A DNA stretch of 64,000 bases, taken from NCBI RefSeq assembly GCF_015905305.1, contig NZ_JADZLQ010000002.1, forward strand, positions 310,001 through 374,000, given 5' to 3'. This DNA comes from Pinirhizobacter soli (GTDB lineage Bacteria > Pseudomonadota > Gammaproteobacteria > Xanthomonadales > Rhodanobacteraceae). Below, piece by piece: positions 17,321 through 25,525 of this stretch. A program made the translations under genes and the position numbers. The first letter of the stretch is position 1; each line of letters opens with the position of its first letter. The notes beneath the pieces are model-generated. The model was not told the DNA's origin. It did no database searches and was given only the letters and a program-made list of their open reading frames with translations.

Positions 17321-18484
17321 TCACCGGCGTGCCATGGGTGCGAGTGCCGCCACGCCCAGCAGCAATACGGCGATGGCCGACAGCGCCAATGGCAGGCTGG
17401 TGGCATGTGCGGCATAGCCGATGGCGGCGGGACCGGTGAGCATGCCGGCATAGCCGAGCGTGGTGACGGTGGCGATGGCGATGCCCGGTGCGCTGCCGCC
17501 CTGGCGGCCAGCGGCGCTGAAGAGCACCGGCACGATGTTGGCCGCGCCCATGCCCACCAGCAGGAAACCGAACAGGCTGCTGCCTGCCCATGGCAGGCAG
17601 GTGGCGATGAAGAAACCCAGCGAGGCGGTTACCGCGCCCCAGCGCACCATGTTCACAGCGCCGAACCGGCGCACGAGGAAATCACCCGAAAGCCTGCCCA
17701 CCGCCATGGTGATGGAAAACGCCGCGTAACCCAGGCCCGCCATGTCGAAGTCCACCTGGCGCGAGGAGCGCAGGAACACCGCGCTCCAGTCCAGCATCGC
17801 ACCTTCCGCCAGGAAGGAAATGCAGCACAGCACGCCCAGCAGGATGACCGCGGTGGACGGCCAGGCGAAGATCGAGTGTTTCTTCGCGTCCTCTGCCTGC
17901 ACGTGCTCGAGGAAATTCTTCCATTGGCTCACCGTAAGTATCGCCAGCACCACCGCCAGCACCACCGCGCAGGCCAGCAACGGCGCGCCGGCCGCCAGCA
18001 GCAGGCTCATCCCTGCCGAGCCCACCAGGCCGCCGGTGCTGAACAGGCCATGGAAGCCCGACATGATGCCACCGCCGCTCATGCGCTCGACGTCCACCGC
18101 GTGGGCGTTCATCGCCACGTCCACCACGCCGTGCGAGGCACCGAAGCAGAACAAGGCGATGGCCAGCATCCACGCCGTGGGCGCCAGGGTGAGCCAGGGC
18201 AGGAACAGGCAGACCGACAACGCGGCGATACCGATCACCCGGCGGTTGCCGAAGCGATGGGACAGGAAGCCGGCCAGCGGCATCGAGGCCAGCGAACCGC
18301 AGCCCATGGCCAGCAGCACCGTACCCAGATGCGCCTCGTCCAGGCCGAGCCTGGTCTTGGCGAAAGGCACCATCGGCGCCCAGCAGGACAAGGAGATACC
18401 GGACATCAGGAAGATCAACCGGGTAGCCAGCCTGGCTCGTGGCAGGGAGGCATTCCCTTCTGATTCAATGGATTGGGATGACAT
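17321..18484 (-). CDS. MFS transporter, YbjJ-like
   Basis: A 387-residue major facilitator with about 12 membrane helices. The segments SLSCWAPMVPFAKTRLGL, MSGFHGLFSTGG and the helix-2/3 loop GFLSHRFGNRRV match the E. coli YbjJ group, which has FucP-like features. ATG 18484 is chosen because a good promoter (18519-18547) lies just upstream, inside a longer open frame that begins at 18607; the longer form would also add an unlikely N-terminus. First gene of an operon with the HAD hydrolase and DeoR regulator. The transported compound is unknown; a sugar or sugar derivative is plausible from the regulator type. Confidence 0.85.
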   Translation of the reverse strand: MSSQSIESEGNASLPRARLATRLIFLMSGISLSCWAPMVPFAKTRLGLDEAHLGTVLLAMGCGSLASMPLAGFLSHRFGNRRVIGIAALSVCLFLPWLTLAPTAWMLAIALFCFGASHGVVDVAMNAHAVDVERMSGGGIMSGFHGLFSTGGLVGSAGMSLLLAAGAPLLACAVVLAVVLAILTVSQWKNFLEHVQAEDAKKHSIFAWPSTAVILLGVLCCISFLAEGAMLDWSAVFLRSSRQVDFDMAGLGYAAFSITMAVGRLSGDFLVRRFGAVNMVRWGAVTASLGFFIATCLPWAGSSLFGFLLVGMGAANIVPVLFSAAGRQGGSAPGIAIATVTTLGYAGMLTGPAAIGYAAHATSLPLALSAIAVLLLGVAALAPMARR

Positions 18485-18518
18485 ATTCGACGAATCCGGC
18501 AAAAGCAGAACGAGCAAC

Positions 18519-18547
18519 ATAATAAAACATCGTGCATAAACGTGCAA
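18519..18547 (-). promoter_or_regulatory. Promoter of the MFS-HAD-DeoR operon
   Basis: On the minus strand TTGCAC (18547-18542) and TATTAT (18524-18519) are spaced by 17 bp. The predicted transcript start is about 28 nt before the MFS ATG. Confidence 0.7.
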
Positions 18548-18550
18548 AAC
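18531..18550. promoter_or_regulatory. Tandem 10-bp direct repeat in the MFS promoter
   Basis: CGTGCATAAA is followed immediately by CGTGCAAAAC (8 of 10 positions equal), one helical turn apart and overlapping the -35. Candidate DeoR-type operator; inference only. Confidence 0.35.
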
Positions 18551-18561
18551 AAAAAGATCGA

Positions 18562-18589
18562 TTGACAGCCGCCACAGGATGCGTACATT
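18562..18589 (+). promoter_or_regulatory. Promoter of lexA2-imuA-imuB-dnaE2
   Basis: TTGACA (18562-18567) and TACATT (18584-18589) with a 16-bp spacer. The -10 lies inside the LexA box, so LexA binding would block polymerase directly. The predicted start of transcription falls at about the ATG of lexA2. Confidence 0.7.
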
Positions 18590-18596
18590 TGTACGC
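18581..18596. promoter_or_regulatory. LexA2-type SOS box
   Basis: GCGTACATTTGTACGC is palindromic apart from its centre and contains GTACATTTGTAC, the reverse complement of the GTACAAATGTAC core reported for LexA2 in Xanthomonas. It abuts the lexA2 start codon, indicating autoregulation and SOS control of the cassette. Confidence 0.8.
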
Positions 18597-19211
18597 ATGT
18601 CCTTCAAACCCCTCTCCGACCGTCAGCAGCAAACCCTGGTCTTCATCAGGGAATACCTGCGCGAGCAAGGGTTGCCGCCCACATTGCGCGAGATCGCCGA
18701 GGCCATGGGTTTCTCCAGCCACAGCTCGGCGCAAACCTGCATCGAGTCGCTGGTGCGCAAGGGTGAACTGGAGCGCTCGCCGCAGCATCGCGGCCTGCGC
18801 CTGCCCGAGGGGCTGGCCAGCTTCCGCGAAAACGAATTGCCGCTGATCGGCCGCGTGGCCGCGGGCTCGCCGATCCTTGCCGCCGAGAACATCGAATCCC
18901 AGTTGGAAGTGGATCCGGCCCTGTTCCGCCCGCGCGCCGATTACCTCCTGCGCGTGGTGGGCCTGTCCATGCGCGACGTCGGCATCTTAGATGGCGACTA
19001 CCTGGCCGTGCACCGCACCGCCACGGCGGACGACGGCCAGATCGTCGTGGCCCGCCTGGATGAAGACGTCACCGTCAAGCGCTTGAAGCGCACGCGCGAC
19101 CGCATCGTCCTGCTACCTGAAAACCCCGACTTTGAACCGATCGAAGTCGATCCCAGTCGTCACGCCTTCGCCATCGAAGGCCGTTACGTCGGCATCATCC
19201 GCCGGAGTTGA
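18597..19211 (+). CDS. lexA: LexA2-type SOS repressor
   Basis: Represses the mutagenesis cassette until RecA-stimulated self-cleavage. The 204-residue protein has the winged HTH (about 25-65, LREIAEAMGFSSHSSAQ), the Ala89-Gly90 cleavage site in VAAGSP, and the catalytic pair Ser124 (GLSMRD) and Lys161 (TVKRLKR). ATG 18597 is chosen over ATG 18579 because the latter lies inside the operator and upstream of the predicted transcript start; at 18597 the message would be almost leaderless, with no ribosome site. The imuA gene follows after 4 nt. Confidence 0.93.
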   Translation: MSFKPLSDRQQQTLVFIREYLREQGLPPTLREIAEAMGFSSHSSAQTCIESLVRKGELERSPQHRGLRLPEGLASFRENELPLIGRVAAGSPILAAENIESQLEVDPALFRPRADYLLRVVGLSMRDVGILDGDYLAVHRTATADDGQIVVARLDEDVTVKRLKRTRDRIVLLPENPDFEPIEVDPSRHAFAIEGRYVGIIRRS

Positions 19212-19215
19212 CGCC

Positions 19216-19869
19216 ATGAGCGCCATTGCAGCTGAAGTCCAGCAGTCCATTGCCACCCCCTCGCTTGCCCAGGTGCTCGAGCACCCGGGCATCTGGCGGC
19301 GTTCGTCGCAGCACCAGCCCACGGTGCGCGCCATCTCCACCGGCATGCCCTCGCTCGATGCCCGCCTGCCTGGCGGTGGCTGGCCACTGGGTGCGCTGTC
19401 GGAAATCCTTTTCGAGAACGACGGCCTGGGCGAACTGGAACTGTTGATGCCCACGCTGGCCGCAATGACCCGCGAACACCGCAGGGTGATCTTCGTGGCT
19501 CCGCCCTACCAGCCTTACGCCCCGGCCCTGCAGGCGGCGGGAGTCGACCTCCGCTTCCTGCACGAGATCCACGCCACGCCCACCGAGGCGGCCTGGAGCA
19601 TGGAGCAGTGCCTGCGCTCAGGTTGCTGCGCCGCCGTGGTCGGCTGGCTGCCCGACATCGATTACCGCAGCCTGCGCCGCCTGCAGCTGGCCGCCGAAAC
19701 TGGTGATGCCTGCGCCGTGCTCTACCGCTCGGCCGTGCATGCCGCGCAAACGAGCCCAGCCGCGCTTCGCCTGAAGGTATCCAACAGCAACGAGGCCACC
19801 TATGTGGACGTCATCAAATCGCGTGGCCTGATGCAGGGCGTAACGCCGCCCATGCGCATGCGCGCGTAG
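19216..19869 (+). CDS. imuA: ImuA, RecA-like translesion synthesis cofactor
   Basis: A 217-residue protein of the ImuA (SulA/RecA-related) family, required with ImuB and DnaE2 for damage-induced mutagenesis. The RecA-like core is recognisable in ISTGMPSLDARLPGGGWPLGALSEI and in the VIFVAPP and AAVVGWLPD strands; the P-loop lysine is not conserved, as usual for ImuA. GGAG lies 8 nt before ATG 19216, and the lexA2 stop is 4 nt upstream. A REP-like palindrome separates it from imuB. Confidence 0.9.
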   Translation: MSAIAAEVQQSIATPSLAQVLEHPGIWRRSSQHQPTVRAISTGMPSLDARLPGGGWPLGALSEILFENDGLGELELLMPTLAAMTREHRRVIFVAPPYQPYAPALQAAGVDLRFLHEIHATPTEAAWSMEQCLRSGCCAAVVGWLPDIDYRSLRRLQLAAETGDACAVLYRSAVHAAQTSPAALRLKVSNSNEATYVDVIKSRGLMQGVTPPMRMRA

Positions 19870-19885
19870 GACCACGACCGCGGCC

Positions 19886-19911
19886 GGGGTCAGGATATTT
19901 ATCCTGACCCC
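19886..19911. repeat. REP-like palindrome between imuA and imuB
   Basis: GGGGTCAGGATA and its exact reverse complement are separated by TT. Palindromes with GGGGTCAG ends are known as dispersed intergenic elements in many gamma- and betaproteobacteria. No second copy was noticed in this window. In RNA it would form a 12-bp stem without a following T-run. Confidence 0.75.
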
Positions 19912-19947
19912 CAACACCGAAACACTGCAACACCATCGGATGTCGTC

Positions 19948-21357
19948 ATGCTCTGGGCTTGTTTGCGTTTTCCCGGGCTGGCGTTCGCCGCTGCTTTCGC
20001 TGCGCTGCCGGAAGATGTACCTGGCGCGCTGCTCGAGGACAACGCCCGTCGCCGCACCGTCGCCATCGTTAATCCTGCTGCGCAGAAACTGGGCGTGCAG
20101 CGCGGGCAAACCGTGGCGGCGGCGCGGGCGTTGTGTCCCAGCCTTGTCGTGCGTGCGCGCGACAAGGCCGCCGAGGCCGGTTTACTGGCCGAGCTTGCCG
20201 CCTGGTGCTACCAGTTCAGCGGCCACATCAGCATGGCGCCACCGCAATGCCTGTTGCTGGAGGCCGGCGCGAGCCTGCGCCTGTTCGATGGCTGGAGTGC
20301 GTTGTCGGGAAAACTGAAGCAAGGGCTTGCCGCCCTGGGCCATGTCCATGCGCTGGCAGCCGCACCCTGCCCAGCCGCCGCCTGGGTACTGGCGGCAAGC
20401 TTCGACGGTTGCGTGGTGCAACACCCCGAGCAGATGCTTCGCCTGCTCAACGACATCGCGCTGTCACGTAGCGGCCTGCCGGCGAAAAGTGTCCAGGCCC
20501 TGCGCTCGATGGGCTTCCGCCGCCTGCGCGAGGTATTCGCCCTGCCCCGCCCGGAACTTACCCGACGCATCGGCCGCGAAGGCATGCATTGGCTCGACCG
20601 CCTGCGTGGCCATGCCAGCGAAGCGATCCCCGCCTGGCAGCCACCGGCCACCTTCTTCCAGCGCATCGAGTTCGACGCGGAACTGGAAGGCAGCGAACCG
20701 CTGATGTTCCCTCTGCGCCGCATGACCCAGGCCCTGGCCAACATGCTGGCCGCCCGCGACGGCGGCGTGCAGTTGTTCCGTCTGCGGCTTGAACACACGC
20801 GTGTTTCCTTCACCGAAATTCCCGTCGGCATGGCGGCGCCGCAACGCGAGGCCGCGCGCCTGTTCGAACTGGCGCGCACGCGGGTGGAGCGAAGCACCCT
20901 GCATGCGCCGGTCCGCGCCATCGAGATCCACGCCGAACAACTGCCCACCTTCCGGCCGCCGTTGCGCGACCTGTTCGATCCGGTGCGCGGCGAAGGCCTG
21001 GACTGGAGCGCGCTGGACGAACGCCTGCGCGCGCGCATGGGCGAATCGGCCTTGCGGCAACTGTCCGCCGTGGCCGACCACCGGCCTGAACGCGCCTGGC
21101 GCCATGGCGATGGCTCCACACCGCCACTGGCCGACCTGCGTCCACGGCCCTTGTGGTTGCTGCATCGCCCACGTCCGATGCGCCCCACGCCCGCGCGCGT
21201 GCTGGCGGGCCCCGAACGTATCGAGAGCGGATGGTGGGACGGCGGCGACCTGCGCCGCGACTACTACATCGTGGGCACGCGGCAAGGCCAGCGTGCCTGG
21301 GCCTACCTGCCAGCCGGCAGCCACGATGGCTGGATGCTGCACGGGTGGTTCGCATGA
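19948..21357 (+). CDS. imuB: ImuB, catalytically inactive Y-family polymerase-like protein
   Basis: A 469-residue Y-family paralogue acting as the hub between ImuA, DnaE2 and the beta clamp. The N-terminus MLWACLRFPGLAF aligns with the position where active Y-family enzymes carry the metal-binding D-x-D motif; those acidic residues are absent, as described for ImuB. Palm/finger segments (PAAQKLGVQRGQTVAAARALCP), a helix-hairpin-helix region (about 185-225) and a little-finger-like domain follow. Its stop overlaps the dnaE2 start as ATGA. The long C-terminus ends in a WDGGDLRRDYYIV block typical of the family. Confidence 0.92.
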   Translation: MLWACLRFPGLAFAAAFAALPEDVPGALLEDNARRRTVAIVNPAAQKLGVQRGQTVAAARALCPSLVVRARDKAAEAGLLAELAAWCYQFSGHISMAPPQCLLLEAGASLRLFDGWSALSGKLKQGLAALGHVHALAAAPCPAAAWVLAASFDGCVVQHPEQMLRLLNDIALSRSGLPAKSVQALRSMGFRRLREVFALPRPELTRRIGREGMHWLDRLRGHASEAIPAWQPPATFFQRIEFDAELEGSEPLMFPLRRMTQALANMLAARDGGVQLFRLRLEHTRVSFTEIPVGMAAPQREAARLFELARTRVERSTLHAPVRAIEIHAEQLPTFRPPLRDLFDPVRGEGLDWSALDERLRARMGESALRQLSAVADHRPERAWRHGDGSTPPLADLRPRPLWLLHRPRPMRPTPARVLAGPERIESGWWDGGDLRRDYYIVGTRQGQRAWAYLPAGSHDGWMLHGWFA

Positions 21358-24300
21358 AGGGGCGGATGGCCGGCAATGACGACGTGGTACCCGACTACGC
21401 CGAGCTCCATGCGCTGAGTGATTTTTCCTTCCAGCGTGGCGCCTCCAGCGCACGCAAGCTGTTCGACCGCGCGCGTGCGCTCGGTTACCAGGCGCTGGCG
21501 ATCACCGATGAATGCTCGCTGGCGGGCATTGTCCGCGCATGGGAGGCGGCCAAGGACGGCGATTGCCGTTTGATCGTGGGCAGCGAGATCCGCCTCCACG
21601 ATGGGCCGGTGCTGGTGCTGCTGGTGGAAAACCACGCCGGCTATAGCGCGTTATGCCAACTGATTACCAAGGGGCGGCGCGCTGCCCCGAAAGGGGAATA
21701 TCGGCTGGGCATGGCGGACATGCAAGGCCTTGGCGAAGGCTTGTGCGTGCTGTGGGCACCTGGCCCGCTGCATGGCAGCGAAGCCGCCCGGCGGGAGGTC
21801 CATGGCGCCTGGGTGGCACGTACGTTCGCCGGTCGCGCGTGGATTGCCGTGGAACTGCATCGCGGCCCCGACGATGATGCGGAACTCGATGCCCTGCGCG
21901 CGCTGGGCGAACGCCATAGCCTGCCCTGCGTCGCCAGCGGCGATGTGCACATGCATATCCGCCAGCGACGCGCGTTGCACGACGTGCTTACCGCCATCCG
22001 CATCAACACGCCGGTGGCCGAGGCTGGCCATGCCTTGTTCCCCAATGGCGAACGCCACCTGCGCAAGCGCGAGGTACTGGGCCGCATCTACCCACCCGAC
22101 CTCCTGGCCGAATCCACGTGTATCGCCGCGCGCTGCCTGTTCCGCATGGACGATCTGAATTATGTCTATCCGCGCGAGCTGGTGCCCGAAGGCAGTACGC
22201 CCGCCCAGCACCTGCGCAACCTCACCCAGATGCACATGGGCGGCCGCTGGCCAGACGGCGTGCCCGAGAAAATCGCCGCCACCATCGAGCGCGAACTGGC
22301 GCTGATCGCGGAGCTTGAATACGAAGCCTTCTTCCTGACTGTCTACGACATCGTCCGCTTCGCACGAAGCAAGGACATTTTATGCCAGGGCCGCGGCTCG
22401 GCCGCCAATTCGGTGGTGTGCTATTGCCTGGGCATCACGGAAGTGGATCCGGCAAACGCCGGGCTGCTGTTCGAACGTTTCATCTCGTCCGAACGCAAGG
22501 AACCACCGGACATCGACGTCGACTTCGAGCACGAGCGGCGCGAGGAAGTGATCCAGTATATCTACGGCAAGTACGGCCGCGAACGGACGGCGCTGGCAGC
22601 CACGGTGATCACCTACCGCAGCAAGAGCGCCGCGCGGGACGTCGGCCGCGCGCTGGGCTTGAGCGAGGACCAGCTCGACCAATTGAGCCACGCCTATTCC
22701 CACGCGCATGGTGACGTCGACATCGGCCTTCGCCTGCGCGAACGCGGTTTCGACACCTCAAGCCGCACCATGCGCCAACTGGTGGGCCTGGTAGCGGAAC
22801 TGCACGGCATGCCCAGGCATCTTTCCCAGCACGTGGGCGGTTTCGTCATCGCCGACCAGCCGCTTTATTCCCTGGTGCCGGTGGAGAACGCCGCCATGGA
22901 CGACCGCACGGTGATCCAGTGGGACAAGGACGACCTGGAATCCATGCGCCTGCTGAAAGTCGACTGCCTGGCCCTTGGCATGCTCACTTGCCTGCGCAAA
23001 TGCCTGGACCTCCTGCGCGAACACCGTGGCGTCTCTTATGGTCGCATGGCCGATATTCCCATCGGGGATGAAGCCACCTACCGCATGATCCGCGCCGCCG
23101 ACACCATAGGCGTGTTCCAGATCGAATCGCGTGCGCAGATGAGCATGCTGCCGCGGCTTAAGCCGAAGGATTACTACGACCTGGTGGTGCAGGTCGCCAT
23201 CGTGCGCCCCGGGCCGATCCAGGGCGGCATGGTGCACCCTTACTTGAAACGCCGCTCGGGCGAGGAAGCAACGGACTACCCTTCCGATAAAGTCCGCGAA
23301 GTACTCGAACGCACCCTGGGCGTGCCGATCTTCCAGGAACAGGTGATGCGCCTGCTGATGGTGGCGGCCAACTTCAGCGCAGGCGAGGCCGACCACCTGC
23401 GACGTTCGATGGCGGCGTGGAAGCGCCACGGCGGCCTGGAGCACTTCGAAGAGCGCATCTTCAAGGGCTTTGCCGAAAACGATTATTCCCCGGAGTACGC
23501 CGCGCGGATCTACAGCCAGATCCAGGGCTTTGGCAGCTATGGTTTTCCCGAGTCGCACGCGGCCGGTTTCGCCTTGCTGGCGTATATCTCCTCGTACATC
23601 AAATGCCACCACCCGGAAGTGTTCACCTGTGCGCTGCTCAACAGCCAGCCGATGGGTTTCTATGCGCCGGCGCAGCTGGTGCATGACCTGCGCCGGCAGG
23701 GTTTCGAAGTGCGCCCACCGGACGTCACCGCCAGCACGTGGGATTGCAGCCTGGAACCGCTGCATGCGCGCGATGCCGGCAACCCGAAGGCGAAGCTTGC
23801 CTTGCGCCTGGGCTTGCGCATGGTCAGCGGCCTTTCTTCCGATGTGGCCCAGCGGGTGAGCGATGCGCGCAGGCACGCCCCCTTCGGCAACCTCGACGAC
23901 CTCTGTCGCCGTGCGGCCCTCGGTCGTGGCGAACGCGAGCGGCTGGCCGATGCCGGCGCGCTGCGCACGCTCAGCGGCCATCGCCACCGCGCCCGCTGGG
24001 AAAGCGCCGGCATCGAACGCGACCTGCCGATGCTCGGCACCACCGGCGAGGAACGCGCGATCCTGCGGCCACCGACCGTGGCGGAGACCGTGTTCGCCGA
24101 CTACGCCACGCAAAGCTTGTCGCTCACGGCCCATCCCCTGAGCCTGGTGCGCGGGCAATTGCGCCGCCGCCGCGCCTGCGTAGCCAGCCAGCTGCTGTCG
24201 ATGGAACACGGGCGGTGGATCCGCCATGCCGGGCTGGTCACGGTGCGCCAGCGGCCGGCAACGGCCAGCGGCATTACCTTCCTTACCCTCGAAGACGAGA

Positions 24301-24494
24301 CCGGCCAGGTGAATGTGGTGGTGCGCCGCGACATTGCCGAACGGCAGCGCGAGATATTCCTTGGAGCGGTATTGATGGCCGTGGACGGTGAACTGCAGGC
24401 CGTGGAAGGCGTGCGCCATCTCATTGCAAGGCGGTTACACGATTATGGCGATCTTCTGCCTGGGTTCAGCGCGGTGTCGCGCGACTTCCATTGA
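21354..24494 (+). CDS. dnaE2: Error-prone DNA polymerase DnaE2
   Basis: C-family polymerase alpha subunit for translesion synthesis in SOS. The 1046-residue protein has an N-terminal PHP domain (about 15-215, ELHALSDFSFQRGAS), the polymerase palm/fingers with the metal-binding PPDIDVDFEHERR (about residue 384), GRGSAANSVVCYCLG before it, and a C-terminal OB fold (about 955-1010). The length and shortened C-terminus separate it from replicative DnaE (about 1160 residues). ATG 21354 overlaps the imuB stop; ATG 21366 would remove four residues. Fourth gene of the SOS operon. Confidence 0.95.
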   Translation: MKGRMAGNDDVVPDYAELHALSDFSFQRGASSARKLFDRARALGYQALAITDECSLAGIVRAWEAAKDGDCRLIVGSEIRLHDGPVLVLLVENHAGYSALCQLITKGRRAAPKGEYRLGMADMQGLGEGLCVLWAPGPLHGSEAARREVHGAWVARTFAGRAWIAVELHRGPDDDAELDALRALGERHSLPCVASGDVHMHIRQRRALHDVLTAIRINTPVAEAGHALFPNGERHLRKREVLGRIYPPDLLAESTCIAARCLFRMDDLNYVYPRELVPEGSTPAQHLRNLTQMHMGGRWPDGVPEKIAATIERELALIAELEYEAFFLTVYDIVRFARSKDILCQGRGSAANSVVCYCLGITEVDPANAGLLFERFISSERKEPPDIDVDFEHERREEVIQYIYGKYGRERTALAATVITYRSKSAARDVGRALGLSEDQLDQLSHAYSHAHGDVDIGLRLRERGFDTSSRTMRQLVGLVAELHGMPRHLSQHVGGFVIADQPLYSLVPVENAAMDDRTVIQWDKDDLESMRLLKVDCLALGMLTCLRKCLDLLREHRGVSYGRMADIPIGDEATYRMIRAADTIGVFQIESRAQMSMLPRLKPKDYYDLVVQVAIVRPGPIQGGMVHPYLKRRSGEEATDYPSDKVREVLERTLGVPIFQEQVMRLLMVAANFSAGEADHLRRSMAAWKRHGGLEHFEERIFKGFAENDYSPEYAARIYSQIQGFGSYGFPESHAAGFALLAYISSYIKCHHPEVFTCALLNSQPMGFYAPAQLVHDLRRQGFEVRPPDVTASTWDCSLEPLHARDAGNPKAKLALRLGLRMVSGLSSDVAQRVSDARRHAPFGNLDDLCRRAALGRGERERLADAGALRTLSGHRHRARWESAGIERDLPMLGTTGEERAILRPPTVAETVFADYATQSLSLTAHPLSLVRGQLRRRRACVASQLLSMEHGRWIRHAGLVTVRQRPATASGITFLTLEDETGQVNVVVRRDIAERQREIFLGAVLMAVDGELQAVEGVRHLIARRLHDYGDLLPGFSAVSRDFH

Positions 24495-24537
24495 ACGCGA
24501 ATTGACGCACCGCAGCGAAACCGGTCACGGTCGATTC

Positions 24538-24553
24538 ACGCAAAACTTTGCGT
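24538..24553. repeat. Palindrome after dnaE2
   Basis: ACGCAAA-AC-TTTGCGT, perfect 7-bp arms, in the gap before the small Ser/Met-rich gene. Operator-like; no regulator can be named. Confidence 0.5.
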
Positions 24554-24662
24554 AATGGTGCGCGGCCCTTCCCGGTCTTGGACAAAGCCACACGACGATG
24601 CGCATTCGCGCCAACGCATCCTTACCACCCCATCCGGCGCTTACCATCGAGGGTAAACCACC

Positions 24663-24932
24663 ATGCGTACCAAGATCTGTCTTTCGCTGATGCTCTGCGG
24701 CCTTACTGCCACCGGCATGGCCATGGCGCAGCAGTCCACGCCCACCAGCAGCAGCACAGCCGGTTCCATGTCCAGCGGTTCGATGTCGAATGATTCGATG
24801 AAGAGTGGCTCGAGCATGTCGAGCGATTCGATGGCCCACAGCTCCACCGCCGCAAGCGGCAAGAAAATGCACCATAAGAAAAAGGCAGCCTCGTCCAGCG
24901 ATACGCCGGCTGCAAGCAGCACCTCGAAGTAA
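24663..24932 (+). CDS. Small exported Ser/Met-rich low-complexity protein
   Basis: An 89-residue protein with a clear signal peptide (MRTKICLSLMLCGLTATGMAMA, cleaved near 22). The mature part is low complexity, with repeated SM-S-x-DSM units and a basic KKMHHKKK patch, then a Ser/Thr/Ala tail. It resembles small secreted repeat proteins of the pentapeptide M-x-K-D-x type, whose role is unknown; the Met/His content could bind metal, but this is a guess. A good terminator follows directly. Confidence 0.7.
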   Translation: MRTKICLSLMLCGLTATGMAMAQQSTPTSSSTAGSMSSGSMSNDSMKSGSSMSSDSMAHSSTAASGKKMHHKKKAASSSDTPAASSTSK

Positions 24933-24950
24933 GCCAACCGCGGCTGACCG

Positions 24951-24974
24951 AAAAGGCGCCTTCGGGCGCCTTTT
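24951..24974 (+). terminator. Terminator after the Ser/Met-rich gene
   Basis: AAAAGGCGCC and GGCGCCTTTT form a perfect 10-bp stem closed by a stable TTCG tetraloop. Confidence 0.9.
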
Positions 24975-25038
24975 CCATGCCTGGAGGACGGGAAATCAAG
25001 TAGGCTTCTGCGCTTCCCACGCTGTTTCGGAAATACTC

Positions 25039-25521
25039 ATGAAGCGCCTGCCCGTCATCGTCGCCTTGGCCCTGCTGGCCACGGCCTGCCACCGCCACGC
25101 GGTGCGCGAAGACACCGCCCCGGCTGCCCCGACGACGGCACCGGCCCCGACCGCCCCGCTGGCCTCCGTTGCAGCGCCGGCCACGCCAGCGGTCGCGGCT
25201 TCCGTGCCCGCCGATACCCACATGACCCTGGTCGCCAGGCGCGGCGACATCGCCCTGGAAAACCTCAAGTGCGGCGAATTCGTCTCGCGCATCAACCGCG
25301 ATTCGAAAACTCATACGGCCGAGATCCAGACCATGCTGACCTGGCTCTTTGGCTATGCCAGCGCCAGGAACGGCATCGGCACCATCCGCACCAGTGCAGC
25401 GGGCCCCTTCGTGGACGAGCTCACCGCCGACTGCCAGACCGATCCTTCGCAGCCGTTGCTGCCGGTGGCGGTGAAGGCCGCGGCGATCGCCGTGAACGCC
25501 CCGATCTCCGACGGACGCTAG
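25039..25521 (+). CDS. Lipoprotein with HdeA/HdeB-like domain
   Basis: A 160-residue protein whose N-terminus MKRLPVIVALALLATAC ends in a lipobox-type cysteine. A proline/alanine-rich linker (about 22-65) tethers a C-terminal domain (about 75-150) containing the two-cysteine pattern LKCGEF ... TADCQTDP with an intervening MLTWLFGY helix. This matches the acid-stress chaperone HdeA/HdeB layout. HdeA is normally a free periplasmic protein of about 90 residues, so a membrane-tethered form is unusual. The glutaminyl cyclase gene follows after only 4 nt, suggesting a shared transcript. Confidence 0.65.
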   Translation: MKRLPVIVALALLATACHRHAVREDTAPAAPTTAPAPTAPLASVAAPATPAVAASVPADTHMTLVARRGDIALENLKCGEFVSRINRDSKTHTAEIQTMLTWLFGYASARNGIGTIRTSAAGPFVDELTADCQTDPSQPLLPVAVKAAAIAVNAPISDGR

Positions 25522-25525
25522 CACC

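Noticed and set aside
18485-18607. Upstream N-terminal extension of the MFS transporter
   Set aside because: A TTGCAC-17-TATTAT promoter lies inside the extension, and it would reach into the LexA box.
22758-24419. 553-codon open frame antisense to dnaE2
   Set aside because: His/Gln/Arg-rich composition typical of the antisense frame of a GC-rich gene; dnaE2 on the other strand has full family motifs.
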